Shown: positions 14,883-23,276, numbered from the stretch's first letter. The stretch: 27,104 bases of DNA from JBMOGA01 sp049318625 (GCA_049318625.1 JBMOGA010000054.1:1-27104), one strand, 5' to 3'. Program-made: numbers and translations. The notes: generated from the letters alone by a model not told the origin.

Positions 14883-16636
14883 TGCTACAAGTGCTAACGG
14901 CTAACCTGCCGAGAAAATACCGCCAACTGATCGAGTTCATCGGTGAGCGCGCATTCGCCTGGGGTGTGCTGACCGTCGTGACGGGGCTTGTCGCTTTTTG
15001 CATCGATCTAGCCTTTGCCATCGCGCTGCAGCGCTTCCTAATCTCTATCGGCCTTATCAACGCCGGCAGCGAAACGCCTCTGTTTGGCGCGGTTGGCGCG
15101 TCTTGGCATGAGATGACCGCGTTTCTCGGGGTCGGGGTTCTCCGCTTGGCTGTCATGTGGCTCAACAGCTTTGCCACAGGCGCGTGTCAAGTTGCGTTCG
15201 AGACCGAGCGCAGACGCGACATTGCTATATGGGCACTCCATTCTGGCAGTGCTTCTATCGGCGAGGTGACCTCGCTTTTCAACGACGTTGTGATCGGCGC
15301 CTCTACTGTAGTCTCAAGCTCGTTCTTTATTGCTAGCCGGACTATCCTTGTTGCGCTCTCAGTTGCGACCCTCATCTGGTATTCTTTTCCCGTCACACTG
15401 TCTGTCATTGCGCTGGTTATGCTGGCGGTGCCGATACACCGTGTCATTGATCGGCAACTGAACCGCATTTCAGGCATGTTGCAGACGGCACTCGCTGACA
15501 CCGTCTCGCGCCTTATCGGCTGCGTCAAGAACGCAATGTTTATCCACATACACGGGCTTGTTCCCACGGAGATCGATCGCGCTAACACCCTGCTGAACAC
15601 CTACGAGTGGGGTCAGCGGCAATACTATTATCTTGCCTCAGCTAGGGGAATGGTGCCGCAATTTGTGGGGCTTCTGGCCGTGACCGGGATCGCCTACTTT
15701 GGTTCATTTGCCTTGGGCGACGATCGGGGCAGCATCGTCACTTACCTCTACCTCACGCTGCGTCTTTTTCAGGGGCTGTCGGAGCTCGCCCGTATCAGCG
15801 CTAATGTGCGTGTCAACAGGGCTCGCCTTTCAGTGCTGCGCCACTGGTGGGGGAACACCTACTTGCCTCAGCGCGAGCACATCACCAGCCACACATGCGG
15901 GGACAATCATACGATAATTCCGCTGACTGAGGTGGGTTGGCGATTGGATCGCGTGACATTTGGCTGGGACAGTACGAACCCAATGATTCGCGAGTTTTCA
16001 ATTGATATCAGGGCCGGCACCACCACTGTAGTGGTCGGCCCCTCGGGCGGCGGCAAGACCACATTCCTGCTGCTTATCGCGGGCCTCATCGAGCCCACGT
16101 CCGGCAATGTGTTGGTACTGACCCCCGAGGGCGATCTGTCGGTCGCCGTGGCGAAGGAGCGTCTTCTGGCCAGCACCGCTTTCGTCGGCCCCGATCCATT
16201 CGTGTTGCCTGGCACCATCCGCGAATTCCTCGCCTTCGGGGCTTCCGCGCCTCCGTCTGATGCCGACATCGCCGAGTCGCTGAGGCTCGCGCATTGCCAT
16301 TTCATTACCGATCTCGCTGCGGGGCTCGATCATATAGTAACTGAGCAAGGCGGTGGGCTCTCGGCCGGGCAAAAGCAAAGGCTCTCGCTGGCTCGCGCTC
16401 TGTTGCGGAAGCCCGTCGTTCTGCTGCTCGACGAGGCGACGGCCAACCTCGATGATGAGACCGAGGCCGCCGTCGTTGCAACATTGAAGGAGTTAAAGGG
16501 CAAGGTTACGATTATTGCCGTGACGCACCGAGGTGCCTTGCGCACGATCGCTGACCGTATCGTGGAATTCGGTGGGCCGACCCCGGTCCAACCCACAAGC
16601 CAGAAAACAACCGACAGCGCGGCGCGCGCCGACTGA
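14882..16636 (+). CDS. Fused ABC exporter (membrane plus ATPase), candidate glycan flippase
   Basis: Half-size ABC exporter of 584 residues, expected to dimerise in the inner membrane. About residues 20-330 form the membrane domain with several hydrophobic spans, and about 355-575 form the ATPase. Walker A is GPSGGGKTT (about 385-393), signature LSAGQ (about 493), Walker B VVLLLDEAT (about 512-520) and the switch His VTH (about 547-549). At the Q-loop the sequence reads FVGPDPF (434-440), with no Gln where VPQ is usual. The ATG at 14882 overlaps the previous stop (TGATG), favoured over TTG at 14849. As the only transporter here, it may flip lipid-linked oligosaccharide like PglK; lipid A or drug export remains possible. 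Confidence 0.85.
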   Translation: MLQVLTANLPRKYRQLIEFIGERAFAWGVLTVVTGLVAFCIDLAFAIALQRFLISIGLINAGSETPLFGAVGASWHEMTAFLGVGVLRLAVMWLNSFATGACQVAFETERRRDIAIWALHSGSASIGEVTSLFNDVVIGASTVVSSSFFIASRTILVALSVATLIWYSFPVTLSVIALVMLAVPIHRVIDRQLNRISGMLQTALADTVSRLIGCVKNAMFIHIHGLVPTEIDRANTLLNTYEWGQRQYYYLASARGMVPQFVGLLAVTGIAYFGSFALGDDRGSIVTYLYLTLRLFQGLSELARISANVRVNRARLSVLRHWWGNTYLPQREHITSHTCGDNHTIIPLTEVGWRLDRVTFGWDSTNPMIREFSIDIRAGTTTVVVGPSGGGKTTFLLLIAGLIEPTSGNVLVLTPEGDLSVAVAKERLLASTAFVGPDPFVLPGTIREFLAFGASAPPSDADIAESLRLAHCHFITDLAAGLDHIVTEQGGGLSAGQKQRLSLARALLRKPVVLLLDEATANLDDETEAAVVATLKELKGKVTIIAVTHRGALRTIADRIVEFGGPTPVQPTSQKTTDSAARAD

Positions 16637-16758
16637 GCTGCTACATTACGAAACATGATCCAAGATGCCGTCGAGTTCGATTGGGCCGCTTATGACCAAT
16701 CTTGTTGGCCTTTTCGAATCCAGTAGTTATCTTGAAAAAAAATCGAGGACAATTGAAA

Positions 16759-17706
16759 GTGCCTCCTAACGCTTGCGGGATTTCTGTTCATTCAACAGTA
16801 TCCTCTAATTCAATCGGGTATTTTCGATACATGCAGGCTTGCTACAGAGAGCTATCTGGCGAGCCACAAAACCTGAGGTTTTTTGCTTACTGCCTCGACG
16901 CTCGGAGTTGGAAACGACTAGCCAGCGATACGTCTGTCGCGTTCGCGGTGCCTGTGGAGCGGTCCGGCGGTTCAATCGGGCATGCCGTGGCGCTCGATGT
17001 CGCAATGAAGAATTTGATTGAAGGTGAGATTAACGTAATTAGCGACACCGATGTTGTAATTTTAAAACGAAATTGGGACCTAGATCTCTGCAACTCTCTT
17101 GCGCGCCCGCGAAGCCTCGGCGTCATCGGCATACCGTATGAAGATATTGGCGGTTTCAGCACTTCCATCTCGACGCACCAGACATACAAGCGCAAGCCGA
17201 CCGCCACCTGGATGGCGCTTTCTCCCCATTTTGATTTTCGACATCTTAGTATGATGCCCGACAAGAATGATGATTTACTTTTAGATAGCGTGGCCTCTTC
17301 GACGCTGTATAATTTGCCAATTGGTTTCTCTCTGCTCAAAGACGTTGGTTGGCAGATACCTGGGTATTTGGAGGACAATCAGATCCCGTTTCTGAGCCTT
17401 GAGCTTGTTAAACCTGGCTCGCCGGACGCTCGCGCACTGATAGGCGTCAGCGATTACCACGATGAATTCCACTGGGACGGAGTTCCGTACCTCGCGCACC
17501 AGCGTGGTTCGATGAGTCACGCATTTCGAGTTGACCCATTGTCTCGGTCGTTCTATGAATCTTGCGATCGGTATCTCGGCCAGCCTCCTTGGTCCGTGTT
17601 TCCGACGATCGGCGAGCAATGGAACTCCTTTGCGCGACGGCTTGCAAAGAGTGCTAAATCTGCTATCCGGAATGGGATTTCTAGAATGGGCCTGACCGGA
17701 CTGTAG
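16759..17706 (+). CDS. Putative glycosyltransferase-like protein, family unknown
   Basis: About 315 residues. GISVHSTVSSNSIGYFRYMQA near the N-terminus and INVISDTDVVILKRNWD, with DTD as a candidate metal-binding motif, suggest a GT-A-type fold. SGGSIGHAVALDVAMKN between them is the kind of segment that precedes DxD in GT-A enzymes. I cannot name the family. The GTG at 16759 is chosen because GAGGA lies nine bases upstream; in-frame TTG codons at 16702, 16732 and 16753 are alternatives with poorer spacing. It sits 122 bases after the ABC gene, so it may or may not be in the same transcript. Its low GC (24 of 60 bases at 17041-17100) sets it apart and suggests separate acquisition. Confidence 0.6.
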   Translation: MPPNACGISVHSTVSSNSIGYFRYMQACYRELSGEPQNLRFFAYCLDARSWKRLASDTSVAFAVPVERSGGSIGHAVALDVAMKNLIEGEINVISDTDVVILKRNWDLDLCNSLARPRSLGVIGIPYEDIGGFSTSISTHQTYKRKPTATWMALSPHFDFRHLSMMPDKNDDLLLDSVASSTLYNLPIGFSLLKDVGWQIPGYLEDNQIPFLSLELVKPGSPDARALIGVSDYHDEFHWDGVPYLAHQRGSMSHAFRVDPLSRSFYESCDRYLGQPPWSVFPTIGEQWNSFARRLAKSAKSAIRNGISRMGLTGL

Positions 17707-18100
17707 CGATAGGAGCTTATCGTCTTGCAATTCTCTTCCTGGCGGCGCTCCAATGTTTGTTTTGATCATGGGTCAACGCAACCAGACGAATATTGATAGG
17801 GGGCGCCCTTAATGAGCGGTGCCGACGATAGCTAGCGACAATCTGATCCGGAGGCCGAAGCTGCTCGGATGGGCGGTCCTGGGGCAGCAAGAAGACCGAC
17901 GCGTCTAATCTGCTTCGGCCGCCAACCCGATTTCTTGACGAACAAGCCTCGAATCGTTTCGGCAATTTCGGCAACCTTTTAGGGACTCGTCGTATTAGGG
18001 GAAACACTGGCACTTAGCCGGCTCGCCAATGGACAAGCACGGGCTATTGAATTACCGCCCGGTGTGAAATCTTTAGTCCGAAACTACAAATTGGGAGCGC
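17707..18100. other. Long gene-free gap with inverted repeats
   Basis: I see no gene here in either strand; a 98-codon frame on the minus strand has no recognisable domain. Directly after the upstream stop, CGATA (17707-17711) and TATCG (17718-17722) make a weak hairpin, possibly a poor terminator. GGCCGAAGC (17853-17861) and GCTTCGGCC (17912-17920) form a distant inverted repeat. A TTGACG at 17935-17940 lacks a matching -10. Confidence 0.5.
17853..17920. repeat. 9-bp inverted repeat with 50-base spacer
   Basis: GGCCGAAGC at 17853-17861 is the exact reverse complement of GCTTCGGCC at 17912-17920. It could close a long stem-loop or mark an old recombination junction; function unknown. Confidence 0.3.
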
Positions 18101-19063
18101 TTGACCTTGTCTTACATAAAATCCCTCAAGAGAAGACTTCCACCTTGGCTGATGTCCAGGATGACAAAGGAACAGCGAGCTCTCCTCCACCGGATGATGG
18201 ATGACAATAGGATCTCGGCCCCTCCTTTTACGCCCTCACCCATGCTGTGGAATTGGCTGAATGCCAATCTGATAAGGCAGATGCACCTGGACGGAGTCGA
18301 CGCCCCCGAGAATAGCTTAATGAACCACTGGTTTTCTGCACAGCTACCTGGTCATAAGAAATATTACTTCTACGCAGTATGGAACCTTTATTGCCGGCTC
18401 AAAGAGCGAGATCGCTACGGGGTCTTAGAGAAAGTGGAGCCTTCAGCTGACTCTGAGAGAGGAGTGTGCATCGATATTGCGGGCAAGAAATTGTCCTGGG
18501 ATTACCTTAACTCCGCTATGAGCGTCATGACAATCGCGGATTTCGACTCTTCATATCTGACGGAAAGGAGAGTGGTTCTGGAGATTGGTGCGGGATGGGG
18601 GCGATTGGCGCATTTCCTCCATGCAGTTAACCCGTCAATCACCTACATTATAGCGGATATTCCCGGCGCGCTACTAGTTGCGGAATCCTATCTGACAAAA
18701 TTGTTTCCCAGAAGCAACCGGGTACGATATGATGAAATTCGACGCCTCGACCCTATTAATCTCCGCGGATTTGAAAGTGGGTTTGTTTTTTTGGGCACTC
18801 ATCACCTGCCGAAAGTTGCCGATCAATCCGTCGATCTTCTAATAAACACCTCAAGCTTCCAAGAGATGGAGAAGCGCAATGTCGCCCTTTATATGGCGGA
18901 GGCGCGCCGAATTGCAAGAACGTGCTACCTGCTGCAGCGAACAAAGGCAGATGAGGTGGGGCGCGAGGATTACATTGAAATGGCGAGTTCCGTTGGTTGG
19001 AGCGTGAAATTGGAGCGCGCCCCAGAGTTCGCGCCTCTGTACGCGGAAATGATCCTAGGTTGA
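18101..19063 (+). CDS. Putative sugar O-methyltransferase (NanM-like)
   Basis: Product of about 320 residues that fits the family of putative sugar O-methyltransferases found in polysaccharide loci (NanM-type). A long N-terminal helical region contains LMNHWFSAQLPGHKKYY. The SAM-binding site is RVVLEIGAGWGRLAHFLH (about 155-172), followed by ITYIIADIPGALLVAESYL, with the acidic residue of motif II, and VDLLINTSSFQEM. The product would methylate a hydroxyl of a glycan residue. The start is TTG at 18101 or TTG at 18107; GGGAG upstream favours the second by spacing. AT-rich codons (ATA, AGA, TTA) are common, unlike in the GC-rich flanks. It stands alone between two gaps of about 300-400 bases. 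Confidence 0.75.
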   Translation: MTLSYIKSLKRRLPPWLMSRMTKEQRALLHRMMDDNRISAPPFTPSPMLWNWLNANLIRQMHLDGVDAPENSLMNHWFSAQLPGHKKYYFYAVWNLYCRLKERDRYGVLEKVEPSADSERGVCIDIAGKKLSWDYLNSAMSVMTIADFDSSYLTERRVVLEIGAGWGRLAHFLHAVNPSITYIIADIPGALLVAESYLTKLFPRSNRVRYDEIRRLDPINLRGFESGFVFLGTHHLPKVADQSVDLLINTSSFQEMEKRNVALYMAEARRIARTCYLLQRTKADEVGREDYIEMASSVGWSVKLERAPEFAPLYAEMILG

Positions 19064-19371
19064 CCGCAAAGCACATTTATCGGTCTTCGCGCTTTTGGAT
19101 TGACTCCTGGCCAACGCTGGCCTGCATAGTGTTAGCATCTGTCCGGCTTGAGCATGCTTGCCGAGTCAATCGTGGTTGTACCAAAATGTGGGGGCTTAGC
19201 GTGATCGGCGGTTCGATTTCCCGTTAGCCTGAGTGCTTATGAAGTTGCGGGAGAGCGCGGTATCAGGTGTGTTTGTTGGGAGTTTTATTCTGCTTGCTGG
19301 TTCGGGCTCGGCCTGGGTCCGTCACAGAGATGACTGCTCGTCGAAATGATTGATGCTGAGCTTCTGACTCC
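19064..19371. other. Gene-free gap at the return to high GC
   Basis: No coding region is convincing. The gap contains an inverted repeat at 19098-19171 with smaller hairpins inside (for example GGCCA-ACGC-TGGCC near 19109-19122). A promoter for the downstream operon is expected here but no clear -35/-10 pair is seen. This gap is the right boundary of the lower-GC block. Confidence 0.5.
19098..19171. repeat. 9-bp inverted repeat enclosing smaller hairpins
   Basis: GATTGACTC at 19098-19106 is the exact reverse complement of GAGTCAATC at 19163-19171, with 56 bases between. GGCCA-ACGC-TGGCC lies inside. It may be a structured RNA, a recombination footprint or chance. Confidence 0.35.
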
Positions 19372-20406
19372 ATGAAAATCGCGATCGGGATGCGCCCGTT
19401 CGAGGGCGCCTGGGGCGGAGGCAATCGCTTTGTGGCGGCGCTGACCGAAGGTATCGCTCGGGCCGGCCACGAGGCCGTACACACCCTCGACGATGGCGAT
19501 ATCGACATCATCCTGCTGGTCGACCTGAGGACGCGATCGCCGAATGTCACCTTTGGCGCCGGGGCGATTCTACGCTACGTCGTTACCCGCAACCCCCGCG
19601 CGCTGGTCGTTCACCGCATAAACGAATGCGACGAGAGGAAATCCGGTCGCCATCGGATCAATCGCCTGCTCGCGCGGGCGAACTACGTGGCGGATGCGAC
19701 CGTGTTCGTCGGATCGTGGCTCGCGGAGCTCCCAATCTGGCGCCAGCACCTAAGGGACCCTTGGACCGTCATTCTCAATGGCGCAGATCCGGACATCTTC
19801 CACGCACGCGGGTTCGTGCCATGGACGGGTGGCGGTCCGATGAAGCTCGTCACCCACCATTGGGGCTACGATCGCAACAAGGGCTTCGATGTGTACGAGG
19901 CGATCGACAGCGCGTTGGGCGATGCGCTTTGGTCGGCGCGCTTCGCGATGACCTATGTCGGCAACCTTCCCAGAGGCTTCAAGTTCAGCAATGTTCGTCA
20001 TGTCGCCCCATTGAATGGCACAACTTTGGCTGACGAATTGCGGAGCCACCATGCCTACGTGACGGCCTCGATCAACGAGCCCGGCGGCAACCATCAGAAT
20101 GAGGGCGCGCTGTGTGGACTGCCACTGATCTACCGCGAGAGCGGCTGTCTGCCGGAATACTGCCAAAGGTTCGGCGTGGGCTTTGCTGACCCCGAGGGCT
20201 TTTTCCAGGCCGCCGATCACATGGCCAAAGAGTATGAGACTTTCGTGCCGCTGATGGGTGGCTACCCACACACCTCCATGGAAATGGTGAGAAACTGGGT
20301 CGCGCTGTTCGATCATCTGCATTCTGAGCGACAAGGTATTTTGGCGCGCCGGCGTCTTTTTCGCTCCCCGACGACGGCCCTCCTCACGCAGGTGCCACTG
20401 ACGTGA
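19372..20406 (+). CDS. GT4-like glycosyltransferase
   Basis: Cytoplasmic glycosyltransferase of the GT-B type, 344 residues. WGGGNRFVAALTEGI (about 14-28) is the N-terminal acceptor-side loop of GT4 enzymes. VVHRINECDERK and VFVGSWLAELPIW follow, then VILNGADPDIFHARG, the inter-domain linker. The donor side reads KLVTHHWGYDRNKGFDVYEAI and ITASINEPGGNHQNEGALCG-like sequence (actual AYVTASINEPGGNHQNEGAL), in which Glu-x7-Glu is replaced by EPGGNHQNE. GLPLIYRESGCLPEYC closes the domain. It is the first gene of the right GC-rich operon; its stop overlaps the start of the Gmd-like gene (GTGA). Specificity is unknown. Confidence 0.82.
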   Translation: MKIAIGMRPFEGAWGGGNRFVAALTEGIARAGHEAVHTLDDGDIDIILLVDLRTRSPNVTFGAGAILRYVVTRNPRALVVHRINECDERKSGRHRINRLLARANYVADATVFVGSWLAELPIWRQHLRDPWTVILNGADPDIFHARGFVPWTGGGPMKLVTHHWGYDRNKGFDVYEAIDSALGDALWSARFAMTYVGNLPRGFKFSNVRHVAPLNGTTLADELRSHHAYVTASINEPGGNHQNEGALCGLPLIYRESGCLPEYCQRFGVGFADPEGFFQAADHMAKEYETFVPLMGGYPHTSMEMVRNWVALFDHLHSERQGILARRRLFRSPTTALLTQVPLT

Positions 20407-21368
20407 CCAGGCGCGCCCTCATCGTCGGCGTATCGGGCCAGGACGGCGCGTACCTTGCGCAGTTGCTGCTGGACAAGGGTTATGCCGTTTTCGGCACATC
20501 TCGCGACGCCGAGGTGGCGCGTCTGACCGGTCTCGAGAGGCTCGGGATCGCCGGCCGGGTCACGCTGTTCTCGATGTCCCCCATCGATTTCCGCTCGGTC
20601 TTCACGACCGTCTCTCGCACCGAGCCTGATGAGATCTACAATCTCTCGGGACAATCCTCGGTCGGTCTGTCGTTCGCCCAGCCCGTAGAGACGATGGAGA
20701 GCATCGCCGTTGGCACGCTCAATCTTCTCGAGACCGTTCGCCTCGTGAACCCACGGATCCGCTTCTATAATGCGGGGTCGTCGGAGTGTTTCGGGGATAC
20801 TGCCGGCGTGGCCGCGACCGAGGAGACGGCGTTTCATCCGCGCAGCCCCTACGGTGTCGCCAAGGCGGCGGCTTTCTGGCAAGTCGCGAACTACCGCGAG
20901 GCCTACGGGCTCTTCGCGTCCTCGGGCATCCTGTTCAATCACGAGAGCCCGCTCAGGCCTCAGCGGTTCGTGACCCGCAAAATCGTGTCGGCCGCCGTGC
21001 GCATCGCTGGCGGAAGCGGCGAGACCCTGCGCCTTGGCAATATCGATGTCTCCCGCGACTGGGGATGGGCTCCCGATTACGTCGTCGCCATGTGGGCCAT
21101 GCTGCAGGCCGACCAAGGCGAGGATTTCGTGGTCGCCACCGGCGAGACGCACAGTCTAGAGGCGTTCGTCGACGCAGCGTTCAGCGCTGTTGGTCTCGCG
21201 TGGCAGCACCATGTCGAGATCGACGCGACGCTGCAACGGCCGTCGGACATCAAGTGCTCTCGTGGCGATGCCTCGAAAGCAGGGCAGCTGCTCGGCTGGC
21301 GACCAACCGTGACATTTCACGAGATCGTGCATCGCCTCGTTGCGGCCGAGAGGGGCACGTCGACATGA
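20403..21368 (+). CDS. Short GDP-mannose 4,6-dehydratase-like SDR
   Basis: Gmd-related extended SDR of 321 residues, shorter than canonical Gmd (about 345-375). It has the GVSGQDGAYL coenzyme motif (9-18), PDEIYNLSGQSSVGLSF, GSSECFG where canonical Gmd has TSELYG, and PRSPYGVAKAAAFW carrying the Tyr-x3-Lys pair. ILFNHESPLRPQRFVTRKI and WAPDYV are shared with Gmd. Instead of the arginine-rich RRSS loop of canonical Gmd it has TSRDAEVARL, so cofactor contacts and assembly may differ. Usually annotated GDP-mannose 4,6-dehydratase, but a GDP-heptose dehydratase or a reductase acting after Gmd are possible. The start is GTG at 20403 overlapping the upstream stop, and its own stop overlaps the next ATG (ATGA). 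Confidence 0.82.
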   Translation: MTRRALIVGVSGQDGAYLAQLLLDKGYAVFGTSRDAEVARLTGLERLGIAGRVTLFSMSPIDFRSVFTTVSRTEPDEIYNLSGQSSVGLSFAQPVETMESIAVGTLNLLETVRLVNPRIRFYNAGSSECFGDTAGVAATEETAFHPRSPYGVAKAAAFWQVANYREAYGLFASSGILFNHESPLRPQRFVTRKIVSAAVRIAGGSGETLRLGNIDVSRDWGWAPDYVVAMWAMLQADQGEDFVVATGETHSLEAFVDAAFSAVGLAWQHHVEIDATLQRPSDIKCSRGDASKAGQLLGWRPTVTFHEIVHRLVAAERGTST

Positions 21369-22495
21369 TCCGCCGGCAACTCGCGCGCTTGAAGCCGGTG
21401 CTGGCGGCCGCCGAGGCCCGAGCGCGCCGCGTGCAGTCGGCCGCAGGCCTCGCGCCCGTTCGCCCCCCGGTTGGTATCGCGATCGAGCGGGCCGACTGGG
21501 CGATCCGCTGGTACGGCACCTTCATTGCGGAGGAGGCGAACCGCCTTCAGCCGGGCACAGCCTGGGTCACGACCAACCCGGCGCAGTTGACGGGTGGCGT
21601 GGTCGAGTTCGGCTCCCAGTACCAGTGGCTGCAATGGGCAAGCCATTTGTCGCCGCGCTGCCGGTTCGCCTCGACGTTTTTCCACGGCAAGCCCGAGGAT
21701 GGCCCTGACGTCGCGCGCCACATCGAAGCCTTCATGGCCGCGCTGCCGAAGTTGGACCGGGTCGTCTGCTCGGCCTCGATCGTGCGTGATCGGCTGCTGG
21801 CGTGGGGCGCGCCGGCCGCCAAGCTGGCCCTGATCCCGATTGGTTGCGAGACGGGTCGGTTCCTTCCGCCGTCCGAAGCCGAACGCGCGGCGGCGCGCCG
21901 CCGCTTCGCCATTCCCGACGGCAAGATCGTAGTAGGGTCCTTTCAGAAGGACGGGGAGGGGTGGGGCGAAGGCCTCACACCCAAGATGATCAAGGGGCCC
22001 GACGTCTTCGTCGAGACGATCGATCGGCTGAGACGGCACGCCGACGTCTTTGTACTGCTCACCGGCCCGGCCCGCGGCTTTGTCAAACAAGGGCTCGAGC
22101 GCCTTGGCGTACCGTTTGCGCATCATTATGCCGGCGACCGGGACGATCTGGCGCGCTGCTATCACGCTCTCGATCTCTACCTTGTGACCAGCCGAGAGGA
22201 AGGCGGGCCGATGGCGCTCATGGAAAGCATGGCCTCCCACGTCCCCGTCGTCTCGACGCCCGTTGGCATGGCCCCCGATCTCATCCGTGACGGCCTGACC
22301 GGCGGCCTCGTGGCCTCGGTCTCCGCCGATCTCATCGCAGAGCGGGCGTTGACACTGCTGGCGGACGCCGACGGGCTCGAGGCCATGAAGGCCGCAGCGC
22401 GGGATGCCGTCGGCGTGGCGGATTGGGCGGTGGTCGCGCGCCGCCACCTCGACGAGGTCTGGCGGCCCCTGCTCGCCGACCTCAAGAACGGGTGA
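21365..22495 (+). CDS. GT4-family glycosyltransferase
   Basis: GT-B glycosyltransferase, 376 residues. The N-terminal domain is unusual, with a basic helical start (MIRRQLARLKPVLAAAEARA) before the first strand. The C-terminal domain is typical: LALIPIGCETGRFLPP linker, IVVGSFQKDGEGWGEG, MIKGPDVFVETI, VFVLLTGPARGFVK, then LYLVTSREEGGPMALMESMASHVPVVSTPVGMAPDLI, where REEGGPMALME is the Glu-x7-Glu donor motif. Such proteins transfer sugars from GDP- or UDP-donors. The ATG at 21365 overlaps the previous stop. Next to two Gmd-type genes, a GDP-deoxyhexose donor is a reasonable guess. Confidence 0.88.
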   Translation: MIRRQLARLKPVLAAAEARARRVQSAAGLAPVRPPVGIAIERADWAIRWYGTFIAEEANRLQPGTAWVTTNPAQLTGGVVEFGSQYQWLQWASHLSPRCRFASTFFHGKPEDGPDVARHIEAFMAALPKLDRVVCSASIVRDRLLAWGAPAAKLALIPIGCETGRFLPPSEAERAAARRRFAIPDGKIVVGSFQKDGEGWGEGLTPKMIKGPDVFVETIDRLRRHADVFVLLTGPARGFVKQGLERLGVPFAHHYAGDRDDLARCYHALDLYLVTSREEGGPMALMESMASHVPVVSTPVGMAPDLIRDGLTGGLVASVSADLIAERALTLLADADGLEAMKAAARDAVGVADWAVVARRHLDEVWRPLLADLKNG

Positions 22496-22502
22496 CGTGA
22501 CG

Positions 22503-23276
22503 ATGAAAGCTGCGCTTCTTGCCGTTGCCAATGTGATCGCCGTGCTCTGGCAAGTTCTGCCCACCGGGCTGCGCCGCGCGATCATCAAGGGCCTGCTGGT
22601 GCTCGAGTCGCGTGGCACGGACAGCGCCCGCGGGTTGCGGCGCCTATTCGCGATCCAGGATGCACTCAACCACGTCGTCGCCGAGCGGGCGATGGCACTG
22701 GGACGCGGCATTCACCCCAAGCACCGTTTGACGCGCTACCACGACTTCTTCATAGAGCGGATCCGTGACGGCGAGGCGGTCATCGACATCGGCTGCGGCT
22801 ATGGCGCCGTGGCGCGGTCGGTAGCGGCGGCGCGGCCGGGGTCGCGTGTTCTCGGCGTCGACTACGATGATGGCCGGCTGGCCCAGGCCAAGAGCCATCC
22901 CGACACGCCGTCCAATCTCGGCTTCGTCAAGACCGATGCAACGGTGAGCGTGCCGGATGGCCCGTGGGATGTCGTCATACTTTCCAACGTGCTGGAGCAC
23001 ATCCGCGACCGGCCCCGCTTCCTCAGAAAACTCGTCGCGACGACGCAAGCCCGGCGCTTTCTCATCCGCGTCCCGCATTTCGAGCGGGACTGGACGATGC
23101 CGATGCGGCGTGAGCTCGGCGTCAACTACTACTCCGACGACGATCACAAGATCGAGCACACCAAGGCGGAGTTCCTAGCAGAGATGGTTGCGGCGGGCCT
23201 GCGTCCGGCCGAGCTGATGACGGTGTGGGGCGAGATATGGTCGGCGCTCGAGGTGGAGACCACGTCCCGTGTATGA
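22503..23276 (+). CDS. Class I SAM-dependent methyltransferase
   Basis: Methyltransferase of 257 residues. After a hydrophobic N-terminus (ALLAVANVIAVLWQVLP), which may tether it to the membrane, a helical region leads into motif I, VIDIGCGYGAVARSV (about 93-107), then VLGVDYDDG, holding the acidic SAM-ribose ligand, and DVVILSNVLEHIRDRPRFL in the motif IV region. RRFLIRVPHFERDW follows. It resembles the UbiE/Methyltransf_11-type proteins of glycan loci that cap or decorate sugars. ATG at 22503 is used; a GTG at 22497 is in frame. The gene lies seven bases after the GT4 stop and overlaps the next gene by eight bases, so it is in the same operon. Confidence 0.87.
   Translation: MKAALLAVANVIAVLWQVLPTGLRRAIIKGLLVLESRGTDSARGLRRLFAIQDALNHVVAERAMALGRGIHPKHRLTRYHDFFIERIRDGEAVIDIGCGYGAVARSVAAARPGSRVLGVDYDDGRLAQAKSHPDTPSNLGFVKTDATVSVPDGPWDVVILSNVLEHIRDRPRFLRKLVATTQARRFLIRVPHFERDWTMPMRRELGVNYYSDDDHKIEHTKAEFLAEMVAAGLRPAELMTVWGEIWSALEVETTSRV

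Noticed and set aside
17717..18013. 98-codon minus-strand frame in the gap
   Set aside because: No ribosome-binding site, no recognised domain, Arg/Pro-rich; not supported as a gene.
19198..19230. tRNA-like GGTTCGATTTCC stretch
   Set aside because: It resembles a T-loop, but no acceptor stem, D-arm or anticodon arm could be formed around it.
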